64,000 nucleotides of DNA from positions 62,001-126,000 of the forward strand of contig JAEUMD010000013.1 of the NCBI GenBank assembly GCA_016793635.1. Reading direction: 5' to 3'. The notes beneath the pieces are model-generated. The model saw only the letters and a list, made by a program, of their open reading frames with translations, did no database searches and was not told the origin of the DNA. Below are positions 29,063-40,423 of this stretch, one piece after another (position 1 is the first letter of the stretch; each line of letters opens with the position of its first letter). Both the position numbers and the translations under genes were made by a program. This stretch comes from Hyphomicrobiaceae bacterium (lineage in GTDB: Bacteria > Pseudomonadota > Alphaproteobacteria > Rhizobiales > Hyphomicrobiaceae).

Positions 29063-30952
29063 CTAAATCTCGACCTGCGTTCCAATTTCGACCACGCGGT
29101 CGGTCGGAATGTGGAAGTAGATCGAAGCGTCCTCCGCGCTTGCCGCGAGCCACATGAAGGCGCCCTCCTGCCAGAACGGTAGACCTTTGCCCCGCGTTGG
29201 TTTCAGCGAGCGCCGCGACAGGAAGAACGACGAGGCGGCCGGCTCGATGTTCAGGTCCTTCCGCCGGCAGTGTTCGAGGATCTTTGGAATGTTGGGCGTC
29301 TCCATGAACCCGTAATGCGCCACCACCCGGGCGAAGCGGTCGGTGATACGCTCCACTTCGACGCGCTTGGCCCGCGGCACACGGGGAACATCCTCGGTCT
29401 TGATCGCCATGATGATGTTGCGCTCGTGAATCACGCGGTTGTGCTTCAAGTTGTGCATCAGCGCGGTGGGGGCGACGTCGGGCGTCGCCGTCAGGAAGAT
29501 AGCCGTTCCCGGAACGCGCGCCGGCGGCTTCTGCTCCAGCTTGCGGATCAGCCAGTCGAGGTCACCGCCACTCTTGTGCGCGTGGCGGACCAGAATCTTG
29601 GTGCCCTTGATCCACGTGAGCATCAGAAAGGTGAGGAAGCCCGCGAGAAGCAGCGGCAGCCAGCCGCCATCGACGATCTTCAGGAGATTGGCGGTCATGA
29701 AGATCTGCTCGACGATCAGCAGGGGTAGAATAATTGCGAATGCCTTCCACGGCTTCCATCCCCACACGCGCCAGATGACAAAAAAAGCCATGATGGAGGT
29801 GATGAGCATGGTCGCGGTGACGGCGATACCGTAGGCCGAGGCGAGATTGCTCGAGGTTTTGAACAGGAGCACGAGGAAAACGACACCTGCGAACAGCAAC
29901 CAGTTGATGCGCGGCATGTAGATTTGCCCGCTCATGCTTTCCGACGTGTGGCGGATGCCGAGACGCGGAAGCAGGCCGAGCTGGATCGCTTGGCGTGTGA
30001 GGGAGAACGCGCCCGAAATGACGGCTTGGCTGGCAATGATGGTCGCGATCGTCGCCAATAGCACCATCGGAACGAGTGCCCACGACGGATAGAGCAGATA
30101 GAACGAGTTCTCGATAGCGTGCGGATCGGAGAGCACGAGTGCGCCCTGACCGAAGTAGTTGAGCAACAGCGCGGGGAATACGAGGGAGAGCCACGCGAAC
30201 TGGATCGGGTTGCGGCCGAAGTGGCCGAGGTCGGCGTAAAGCGCCTCGGCGCCCGTGACCGCGAGAAAAACCAGCCCGAGCACGGCGAGACCAATCGTGC
30301 CGTGCTCGACCAGGAACGACAGACCGAGTTTCGGATTGACCGCCACCAGCACGCTCGGGTCGTCGGCGATATGGATGATGCCGCCCGCCGCCATGACGAG
30401 GAACCATACGACGGTGACCGGGCCGAACAATTGTGCCACCCGCTCAGTCCCGTGCGCCTGCATCCAGAACAGCACGAAGATGATGGCGAGTGCGACTGGT
30501 ACCACCACTTTGCCGAGCGAAGGGTGCACGAGTTTCAGTCCCTCGACCGCAGAGACGACCGAAATCGCCGGCGTGATGATGGCGTCGCCGTAGAAGAACG
30601 CCGCGCCGAGAATGCCGAGCAGCGTCAGCGTCGCGGCGCTCCGGCGCGCGACGTGCTGGCTCAAAGCCATCAGAGCGAAGATGCCGCCTTCGCCGTTGTT
30701 GTCGGCGCGAAGCAGTAGCCAAACGTATTTGAGCGTGACGATCAGCACCAACGCCCACAGGATCAGCGACAGCACGCCGAGAACGATCTCGCGGTTGTCG
30801 ATTCCGTGGCCGTGCGCCGCGCTCACCGCCTCTCTGAAGGCATAGAGCGGACTCGTTCCGATATCGCCGTAGACCACGCCAACGGCGCCGATCGTCAGGC
30901 GCCAGAACGATGGATGCGCAGTACTGCCATCGGCATTGGCGGCCATCGACAT
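29063..30952 (-). CDS. kup: Kup potassium uptake protein
   Basis: A 629-residue transporter. The Kup signature GAVGVVYGDIGTSPLYAFRE lies at about residues 21-40. Twelve hydrophobic segments follow to about residue 440, then a cytoplasmic C-terminal domain ending in FHIPTDRVVEIGTQVEI. It mediates proton-coupled K+ uptake. ATG 30952 was chosen because GGGAG lies eight bases upstream; twelve more codons are open. Monocistronic by spacing. Confidence 0.95.
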   Translation of the reverse strand: MSMAANADGSTAHPSFWRLTIGAVGVVYGDIGTSPLYAFREAVSAAHGHGIDNREIVLGVLSLILWALVLIVTLKYVWLLLRADNNGEGGIFALMALSQHVARRSAATLTLLGILGAAFFYGDAIITPAISVVSAVEGLKLVHPSLGKVVVPVALAIIFVLFWMQAHGTERVAQLFGPVTVVWFLVMAAGGIIHIADDPSVLVAVNPKLGLSFLVEHGTIGLAVLGLVFLAVTGAEALYADLGHFGRNPIQFAWLSLVFPALLLNYFGQGALVLSDPHAIENSFYLLYPSWALVPMVLLATIATIIASQAVISGAFSLTRQAIQLGLLPRLGIRHTSESMSGQIYMPRINWLLFAGVVFLVLLFKTSSNLASAYGIAVTATMLITSIMAFFVIWRVWGWKPWKAFAIILPLLIVEQIFMTANLLKIVDGGWLPLLLAGFLTFLMLTWIKGTKILVRHAHKSGGDLDWLIRKLEQKPPARVPGTAIFLTATPDVAPTALMHNLKHNRVIHERNIIMAIKTEDVPRVPRAKRVEVERITDRFARVVAHYGFMETPNIPKILEHCRRKDLNIEPAASSFFLSRRSLKPTRGKGLPFWQEGAFMWLAASAEDASIYFHIPTDRVVEIGTQVEI

Positions 30953-31130
30953 GGGATGCACTCCCTTCGAAACGCTGCGTCGCAGCAATTCAGGGCAGAG
31001 CGCTTACACGTCGCCGAGGGCTTGAAAAAGCCAGATTTTTGGAGAGGACGTCGATTTGATCTATTGACAGCGCACCGGCGCAGTGGTTCCGCGCGCGCGA
31101 TGACGTGAGCGGAAGCTCGGAAACCAGGGT

Positions 31131-31691
31131 TCAGCTCCCCGGCGTCTCGAACTTGTCGAGCTCCTCGAAGAACGTCCGGTGATCGATGTAGTGGGTTCCA
31201 TCGCACGAGAACGTCATGTTGATCATGCCGTTGATGAGGTTCACCGCGGCGTTGCGCAGATAGACGGTCTCGTCGGTCAGTCGCAGGCGCTTGAATTCGC
31301 CAAGTAACCGCGTGATGCCGCTTTCATCGATCAGCGGCGTGCGCCCGGATTGGTCGGCGTCGGCGAAGCGGTCGAGGAAACCCTGGTCCAGCACGTCCTC
31401 GCGCACGAACTTCTCGTAGCAGAACGGATCCTTCGCGAACCAGCAGGTGAGCTGGCTCGACGAGTAGTGGATCTTGGTGTGGAACACGCCCTTGCGCACG
31501 AGCAGCGCGGTGGTGACCGCATGCACGTGGTCGATGGCTCCGTCGAACAGACTAGGCGAGCGGCTCTGCTGGAACAGGAACTGGCGGACAGAGGGATCTC
31601 CCTTGATCTGCATCCACCTTTCGGGCACGCGCGTTTCTCCTTGTCGTTCAAATGCGGCTGGAGGGGGATTATCGTACTGCGGCATGAGCAT
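31131..31691 (-). CDS. Hypothetical protein, 186 residues
   Basis: I do not recognise the family. The protein is soluble, with an aromatic-rich central portion (HTKIHYSSSQLTCWFAKDPFCYEKFVREDVL) and a C-terminal helical part ending NLINGMINMTFSCDGTHYIDHRTFFEELDKFE. Codon use is normal for the neighbourhood, so it is a real gene rather than a shadow frame. It starts about 40 nt after the end of the YaiI-family gene on the same strand, so the two are probably co-transcribed. An ATG two codons inside is an equally good start. Confidence 0.7.
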   Translation of the reverse strand: MLMPQYDNPPPAAFERQGETRVPERWMQIKGDPSVRQFLFQQSRSPSLFDGAIDHVHAVTTALLVRKGVFHTKIHYSSSQLTCWFAKDPFCYEKFVREDVLDQGFLDRFADADQSGRTPLIDESGITRLLGEFKRLRLTDETVYLRNAAVNLINGMINMTFSCDGTHYIDHRTFFEELDKFETPGS

Positions 31692-31732
31692 TGCGAGCAG
31701 GGCGGCTCAAAAGCAAGCCCTTCGCTGGTCGG

Positions 31733-32185
31733 TCATGCGCCGCGCTTCAGTGCCTGCACGGCCGTGTCCATCGCTTGCAGGAATTGCGAACGGTCGGAGC
31801 GGGTGAAGCTGGCGTTGTAGCCTTTGCTCTCGCCGGTCTCGCGCAAATGTCGCTGGAGATCGCGCATGGCGAGAGCTGTGCCGATATTGGCCTCGGTGAA
31901 AGGCTTGCCCGTGGGGCCGATCACCTTGGCGCCGGCCTTCAAGCAGCGCGACGCGAGCGGGATGTCGGCGGTAACGCAGATATCGCGCCGCGTGATGCGC
32001 TCGGCGATCCAATCATCGGCCGCATCCGGGCCATCGTTGACGATGGTGCGATTGACGAGCGGCCCATCGGGCAGCCGCATCCACGAGTTGGCGACGAAAT
32101 GAATCGCCAGTCCATAGCGCTCGGCGACGCGCACGGCTTCATCCTTCACCGGACAAGCATCCGCATCGACATAGATGGTGGTCAT
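31733..32185 (-). CDS. YaiI/YqxD family protein (UPF0178, DUF188)
   Basis: A 150-residue protein, exactly the family length. It starts MTTIYVDADACPVKDE and contains VANSWMRLP, ADDWIAERI, VTADIPLASRCLKAGAKV and LRETGESKGYNASF. The Asp-rich N-terminus resembles PIN/NYN-type nuclease folds, but no activity has been established for the family. ATG 32185 was chosen because similarity starts there. It lies 74 nt downstream of gyrB and may be read through from it. Confidence 0.9.
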   Translation of the reverse strand: MTTIYVDADACPVKDEAVRVAERYGLAIHFVANSWMRLPDGPLVNRTIVNDGPDAADDWIAERITRRDICVTADIPLASRCLKAGAKVIGPTGKPFTEANIGTALAMRDLQRHLRETGESKGYNASFTRSDRSQFLQAMDTAVQALKRGA

Positions 32186-32259
32186 GCCCGCAACTGCCGT
32201 TTCGCTCGCCGCCACCCGTCACGCCTCGGTCCAGGTCATACCAGGCCCGCGACCAGCCA

Positions 32260-35260
<3,001 letters not shown>

Positions 35261-36568
35261 TCAAGCGGCCGTGACGCGGCCATCCGCGACAACGTGGAAT
35301 TGTGCGTGTCCGTCGAGCGCGGCGAACGCTGCCCGATCGGTTCCCGTCATCCAGGCTTGGGCGCCGATGCGCCGTATTTCCGCGAACAGCGCGGCTCGCC
35401 GGTCGGCATCGAAATGGGCGGTCACCTCGTCGAGCAGCAGGATCGGAACGACGCCACTCTGGCGCTCGGCGACGAGCTCGGCATGCGCGAGCACGAGGCC
35501 GATGAGCAGCGCTTTCTGCTCTCCCGTCGACGAGAGGCGGGCGGGCATCGCCTTCGGCCCGTGGCCGACGACGAGATCGGAGCGGTGCGGCCCGGAGAGC
35601 GTGCGTCCGGCGGCTCGGTCACGTTCGCGCGTCGCCTTGAGCTCCACGAGGTATCGCTCCTCGACCTCGACGGCGGGATGGTCGGCGAGCGCGGATTCGA
35701 GCGTTCCTTCAATGGCGAGCTCGGCCCAGGGGAACAGCGAGTGAGGATCGCGCCGGCGTCGCGCGGCGACGATCTGTGCGAGGCTCGCCACCGCCTCGGC
35801 GCGTTGTGCGGCGATGGCCACTCCGCTCTCGGCAAGCGTGATCTCGAAGCCTTCGATCAGCGCATGATCGCGCACGCCGTCTGCGAGCAGCCGGTTGCGG
35901 CTCTGCATCGCCTTCTCGAAACGATTGACGCGCGTGCGGTAACCGGCGTCGAAGCAGAGGATGAGACGGTCGAGAAAACGACGGCGCTCGCTCGCCGGGC
36001 CGGTGAACAGGCCGTCCATCGCCGGTGTCACCCAGACCATCTCGACATAGTCGGCGAGCACGCCCGAGCCGGATTGTGGCTCGCCGTCGATGCGCACGAT
36101 GCGCGCGGAGCGATCACTCGTGCCGGTCGCTGGGGCGAGGCCGGTGCCGATGTCGATGGTACCGAGCGCCGTGTGCACGCGCCCCGCGACCGACCAGCCG
36201 CCCACCGTCTTGCCGCCGGTGGTGGCGCGGCCGAGTTCGGAGAACGGCGAACGCCGCAGGCCCTGGCCCGGCGCGAGCAGCGAGATCGCTTCGAGGAAGT
36301 TCGTCTTGCCTTCGCCGTTGCCGCCGAACAGGACTTGCGGCACGGCTGCCGCCGTGACGACGGCGTGCGCGTAGCTGCGAAATCCGTTGAGCTCGATGCG
36401 CTCGATCCAGAGGCGCAGCGACGTCGCACCGCCGTTGCTCTCGTTCTCTTCGGGTTCGCTGTTTTCTTCCCCCACGGGATCGATTTTCCCGGTGTCCTCG
36501 GACGCGCTGCTCCCTCTCCCGTCGGGAGAGAAGGTCGCGGTGAGGTGGCCTTCTCGCGAAATTGCCAT
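35261..36568 (-). CDS. recF: DNA replication and repair protein RecF
   Basis: An SMC-like ABC ATPase that loads RecA at gaps. Homology starts at LRLWIERIELNGFRSYAHAV. It has Walker A FGGNGEGKTNFLEAI, the signature LSSTGEQKALLIGLVLAHAEL, and Walker B PILLLDEVTAHFD. With ATG 36568, two bases after the upstream stop codon, the protein has 435 residues, about 50 more than usual. That N-terminal excess is the translation of a REP-like palindromic repeat (TATFSPDGRG). A GTG at 36475, beyond the repeat, is the likely alternative start. Third gene of the dnaN-methyltransferase-recF run. Confidence 0.92.
   Translation of the reverse strand: MAISREGHLTATFSPDGRGSSASEDTGKIDPVGEENSEPEENESNGGATSLRLWIERIELNGFRSYAHAVVTAAAVPQVLFGGNGEGKTNFLEAISLLAPGQGLRRSPFSELGRATTGGKTVGGWSVAGRVHTALGTIDIGTGLAPATGTSDRSARIVRIDGEPQSGSGVLADYVEMVWVTPAMDGLFTGPASERRRFLDRLILCFDAGYRTRVNRFEKAMQSRNRLLADGVRDHALIEGFEITLAESGVAIAAQRAEAVASLAQIVAARRRRDPHSLFPWAELAIEGTLESALADHPAVEVEERYLVELKATRERDRAAGRTLSGPHRSDLVVGHGPKAMPARLSSTGEQKALLIGLVLAHAELVAERQSGVVPILLLDEVTAHFDADRRAALFAEIRRIGAQAWMTGTDRAAFAALDGHAQFHVVADGRVTAA
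36511..36549. repeat. REP-like palindromic repeat at the recF 5' end
   Basis: CTCTCCC-GTC-GGGAGAG is followed by AAGGTCGCGGTGAGGTGG. This matches the widespread bacterial intergenic repeat whose translation reads like LTPTLSPEGRG; here the reverse strand reads HLTATFSPDGRG. It lies inside the annotated N-terminus of recF. Confidence 0.65.
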
Positions 36569-36570
36569 CT

Positions 36571-38844
36571 CTAGTCCGGCTTTCTCGCCCAAAGCCGATA
36601 GGTCCCGCCGAATGTCTCCGGATAACGCTCCTCGAAAGAGTGCCACGCTTGCAGCGATTTAAGGTCGTGCGCCGATGGATGCTCCTCGCGGAAGCGTTCG
36701 AGGTCGGGTGCGAAATCGACTTCGATGCCGACGAACTGCAGACCCGCATTGTCGAACATTTTCGCGATGTCCTGCAGCGTATATTGATGCTCCTCGACGT
36801 GGAACATGAGGTCGCGGCATTCGGACAGCGTCCAGAAATCCGAGGCAGCATTGACGATACCGGCAACTCGCGAGTCGGCGCGGCCCATCATTATGTCGTG
36901 GCGAAAACGGCGAATGTTGTCCGCGTTCGGTTCCATCCTCTGCTGTGTGATGAGTTCGCGGGCGACGTTCAGGTTGCTTCGCGCGATGCGGCTATAGAGG
37001 CCGAGGAAAATGAAGCCGCCGGGCTCCAGCGCGCGCGTCAGAACGGCGAGCCCCTTGATCGGGTCCGCCATGTGATGAATGACGCCGAAGCTGTGAATGA
37101 GATCGAACCGGTCATCGAGATGTTCGAGTTCGAGGATGTCGCCGTGACGGTACTCGACGTTCGTGAAGCCCAATTCGCCGAGCTTGCGCATCCCATACGC
37201 GAGGCTGGAACGGCTCAGGTCCACTGCGAGCATGGAACCGACAGTCAGTTGATTGAGCACGCTGACGGTTTCAAGGCCGGTGCCGCAGCCCGCGATGAGC
37301 GTGCGCGGGGTATCGGTCTTGGGCAGCACATCGGGTTCGAGATGAGGGAATATGCCCCGAATGACGGTGCGGAAGGCGTGCGGGGTCCGCTTTCCGACGC
37401 GGACCCATCGTGGGTATGGGTTCTCCTCGTATTGCTGTCTTACGGCGATCGACACGGCATCGTTGATGGCAGTGAGCTCAGTTATCTCCGTAGCAATGCG
37501 CATTTCCTCGGCAGGCTCGTCGATCTGCTGCGTCAGCAGCGGGCGCAGATCACCGGGAGCATCGTTCCGGTTTGTGATCGGGAGGCCGAGCGAGGCGAGA
37601 GGGCGGTAGCACGCCAGCATCGCCAAGCTGGGCCATGATCTGTCTGTGGGCCATTTGCGAAGCAGTTGGTCGACGGCATCGCCTTCGTCGCGGCCTTCGT
37701 ACCAGACGTATTCGTTGAGATAGGCCTGCTGAGCGAGGGCCGAGATCAATGGCATGAGCCGCTGAAGATCATCGCTGCCGTCACGCGCTGCAACGACCAA
37801 CAGATTTCGGCGCAGGCCCGTTAGCCAGAGCTCCAGTTGTTGATCGGTTATCGGAGCCGAACGCAGGTGCAGGAGGAGCAGCGTATGCTTCAGGAGGCGT
37901 TCGAGATGCGTGGCGTCGATCGCGGTGTTCGGTTGGGCGGAGCGTTCGAGTGCCTCCGAGAGTGGCTGATCGTCTCTCAGGATCTGCGCGGCGGCAGAGC
38001 TAAGCGTTCGCGGATTGGCTCGCGGATCTTCGAAGAGTCTCTTGATGAGTCCCGGGAAAGCAGCGTGGCGAGGGATGACGCGCACATTGCGGAGATTGCG
38101 GCCGAGCAGCAGAAGCAACTCTTCGTTGGCTGGCGCGAGCGTCGCCGCCTCGACGAGTGCCGACACACCATCTTGCCCGGCCCCGACCTGCAGCAAAGAG
38201 GTGCCAAGGCCCAACAGCACGTGCGAGCGCTTCAAGGCTTCGTTTGCAGGAAGTTGTTCGAGCGCATCCGAGAACGCCTTGACGGCGTTGACCCAGTCAC
38301 GCTTCTGCGCCAGGCAGAGGCCGATGCCGTTCAGGGCTAGCGCCGAGGTCCGGTCATGCGACAGGGCGGCGGCGTATGCCGCGTGCGCGCCTTCCCAGTC
38401 GCCCATCTCCCTGAGTACTTCGCCCTTCAGTCCTTCCGCGGCGACGAAGCCTCGCTTGAGGCGCGAAGCTAGCGCGTATCGCGCAACAGCCTGCTCGAGC
38501 ATTCCGCTGCGCCGATAGGCGCCGGCGAGATTGAACTGAATGCCGGCGTCACGGGGATTTGCTTCGGCTGCTTGCTCCAGCGCGGCAATCGCTTTTGGCA
38601 GGTTGCCCTTCAGCAGCGCCACGCCGGCCAGGAGGTTGAGGGCATCGCCATGGTTCGGGCGTGACGCCAGAATAGTCTGGAGGGTCAGTTCCGCTTCGGT
38701 CAGGCGGCCGGAGTCGAGATGATCCCGGGCCGCGCGCAAGGTGTCCGCCAGATTGCGGTTAGACTTGCCGTGCGGTGGATAAGGTGGAGCCAAGACGAAA
38801 TACCCAGCCAAGTATTGAAATCGAGCGGGCCTTGCGAGTGCCAC
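36571..38844 (-). CDS. TPR-repeat protein with C-terminal SAM methyltransferase domain
   Basis: About 757 residues. The N-terminal third contains tetratricopeptide repeats (about 30-235; for example ALNLLAGVALLKGNLPKAIAALEQA). A helical middle follows. A class I methyltransferase domain (about 490-757) has motif I LIAGCGTGLET near 516, FDLIHSFGVIHHMADP and ALEPGGFIFLGLYS. The ENPYPRW motif precedes the methyltransferase core. The target is unknown; it could be a protein or small molecule bound via the TPRs. The GTG start is weakly supported, with no good ribosome site. The gene is wedged between dnaN (46 nt) and recF (2 nt), so it is likely co-expressed with replication genes. Confidence 0.85.
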   Translation of the reverse strand: MALARPARFQYLAGYFVLAPPYPPHGKSNRNLADTLRAARDHLDSGRLTEAELTLQTILASRPNHGDALNLLAGVALLKGNLPKAIAALEQAAEANPRDAGIQFNLAGAYRRSGMLEQAVARYALASRLKRGFVAAEGLKGEVLREMGDWEGAHAAYAAALSHDRTSALALNGIGLCLAQKRDWVNAVKAFSDALEQLPANEALKRSHVLLGLGTSLLQVGAGQDGVSALVEAATLAPANEELLLLLGRNLRNVRVIPRHAAFPGLIKRLFEDPRANPRTLSSAAAQILRDDQPLSEALERSAQPNTAIDATHLERLLKHTLLLLHLRSAPITDQQLELWLTGLRRNLLVVAARDGSDDLQRLMPLISALAQQAYLNEYVWYEGRDEGDAVDQLLRKWPTDRSWPSLAMLACYRPLASLGLPITNRNDAPGDLRPLLTQQIDEPAEEMRIATEITELTAINDAVSIAVRQQYEENPYPRWVRVGKRTPHAFRTVIRGIFPHLEPDVLPKTDTPRTLIAGCGTGLETVSVLNQLTVGSMLAVDLSRSSLAYGMRKLGELGFTNVEYRHGDILELEHLDDRFDLIHSFGVIHHMADPIKGLAVLTRALEPGGFIFLGLYSRIARSNLNVARELITQQRMEPNADNIRRFRHDIMMGRADSRVAGIVNAASDFWTLSECRDLMFHVEEHQYTLQDIAKMFDNAGLQFVGIEVDFAPDLERFREEHPSAHDLKSLQAWHSFEERYPETFGGTYRLWARKPD

Positions 38845-38890
38845 GTACTGTCGACAAGCCCCGACGCGACGGCGAGTATCGCCCTCGTCG

Positions 38891-40009
38891 TCAGACCCGC
38901 ATCGGCATCAGCACGTAGAGCGCGACCGCGTCGCTGGCGTCGCGCACCATCGTCGGCGAGGCGGGATCGGCCAGCATGAATCGCGCGTGCTCCCCCTCGA
39001 GCTGGCTCGCGATGTCGAGCAGGTAGCGCGCGTTGAAGCCGATCTCGAGCGGCTCGCGGCTGTATTCGACGCCGATCTCCTCGGTCGCGCTGCCGCCGTC
39101 CGGGTTGTTCACCGAAAGCACCAGCTTGTCGCCGCCGATGTTCAGCTTCACGGCGCGGCCGCGTTCGCTGGCGATGGTGGAGACGCGGTCGACGGCGCTC
39201 ATGAACTCGGCGTTTGCGACCTTCATCTCCTTGTCGTTGTTCTGCGGGATGACGCGCTCGTAGTCCGGGAAGGTGCCGTCGATCAGCTTCGACGTCAGTG
39301 TGACCGAGCCGATTTCGAAACGGATCTTGGAGGCGGAAACGCCGACGTGCACCTGATCGCTCGAGGCTTCGAGTAAGCGATGCAGCTCCTGCACGGTCTT
39401 TCGTGGCACGATCACGCCGGGCATGCCGGAGGCGCCAGCGGGAAGCGGCAGTTCGACGCGGGCGAGGCGGTGACCATCGGTAGCGACGGCGCGCAGCGTC
39501 TCACTGCCGTTGCGGCTGACGGTGTGCAGGTAGATGCCGTTCAGGTAGTAGCGCGTCTCTTCCGTCGAGATGGCGAAGCGCGTCTTCTCGATCAAGCGTT
39601 TCAGGTCGGCGGCCTGGATGTCGAACTTGTGCGACAGCTCGCCAGCCGACACGTCCGGGAAGTCTTCGGCGGAGAGCGTCTGCAAGGCGAAGCGGGCCTG
39701 GCCGGACGTGATGGTGAGGCGCTCCTTGACCGTGTCGAGCTTGATCTCGACCTCCGAGCCATCGGGCAGCTTGCGAACGATATCGTGCAGGATGTGCGCG
39801 GGAACCGTGACGGCGCCAGCGGTCGTCACCTCGGCCGAGACTTCCTCGACCACCTCGCGCTCGAGATCGGTCGCCTTGAAGGAGAGCTTGTCGTCCTTGG
39901 CGCGCAGCAGCACGTTCGAAAGGATCGGTATCGTCGTTCGACGCTCGACGACGCTCGTGACATGGCCGAGCGCCCTCAGGAGTTCGCCTCGTTCGATGAC
40001 TAGCCGCAT
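38891..40009 (-). CDS. dnaN: DNA polymerase III beta subunit (sliding clamp)
   Basis: A 372-residue sliding clamp with three similar domains. It opens MRLVIERGELLRALGHVTSVVERRTTIPILSNVLL and ends with the typical clamp C-terminus YVLMPMRV. It tethers Pol III and repair proteins to DNA. ATG with GAGGA six bases upstream. It is separated from dnaA by 414 bases that include a terminator, so it should have its own promoter, and it heads the dnaN-methyltransferase-recF run. Confidence 0.97.
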   Translation of the reverse strand: MRLVIERGELLRALGHVTSVVERRTTIPILSNVLLRAKDDKLSFKATDLEREVVEEVSAEVTTAGAVTVPAHILHDIVRKLPDGSEVEIKLDTVKERLTITSGQARFALQTLSAEDFPDVSAGELSHKFDIQAADLKRLIEKTRFAISTEETRYYLNGIYLHTVSRNGSETLRAVATDGHRLARVELPLPAGASGMPGVIVPRKTVQELHRLLEASSDQVHVGVSASKIRFEIGSVTLTSKLIDGTFPDYERVIPQNNDKEMKVANAEFMSAVDRVSTIASERGRAVKLNIGGDKLVLSVNNPDGGSATEEIGVEYSREPLEIGFNARYLLDIASQLEGEHARFMLADPASPTMVRDASDAVALYVLMPMRV

Positions 40010-40423
40010 GTGAATCCTCGGCGATTGGAGGTCGGATGCAAGCGAAGGACCGGCGCGCCAAACCAGCCATTCATCAGCGGCGGCGAGCTACGCGCCGTTT
40101 CGATTGCACGTGAGGTGATAAGACGCAAGCGCCGCCCGCAGGAATCGGGGACCACGACTTGACCCGAAACAGGCCGGAATTTCAAGGGCTGCATCGCATT
40201 TGCGTGGCGCCGCTGCCACATGAGATGCCCGGAGGCCGTGGGGAAAAGAAAGAGAGCGGCATCCGGTCTGGATGCCGCTCTCCGCCCCCGCTCGGCTGGC
40301 GGCGGCCATTTGGCCCTCTGCCGCGCCAGCCAAGCCCTCGGCGTAACGCGCAAACCCCTCTGCGCGCGCCGGCATCGGCAAGCCGGCCCCGCAGCCGGCT
40401 CGCCTCAACTCGGGTTCAGCCGT
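40010..40423 (-). promoter_or_regulatory. dnaA-dnaN intergenic region
   Basis: About 414 bases with the dnaA terminator at 40244-40282. Downstream of that (40010-40243) lies the probable dnaN promoter and leader. A GATTC (GAnTC, CcrM-type site) overlaps the dnaN ribosome site. No gene is seen. Confidence 0.45.
40244..40282 (-). terminator. Rho-independent terminator after dnaA
   Basis: On the reverse strand a perfect 13-bp stem (GAGAGCGGCATCC / GGATGCCGCTCTC) with a 5-nt loop is followed by TTTCTTTT. It lies about 140 bases after the dnaA stop. Confidence 0.88.

Noticed and set aside
38750-38800. TTATCCACC near the start of the TPR-methyltransferase gene as an extra DnaA box
   Set aside because: A single 8-of-9 match inside a coding region is weak evidence; not annotated as a site.
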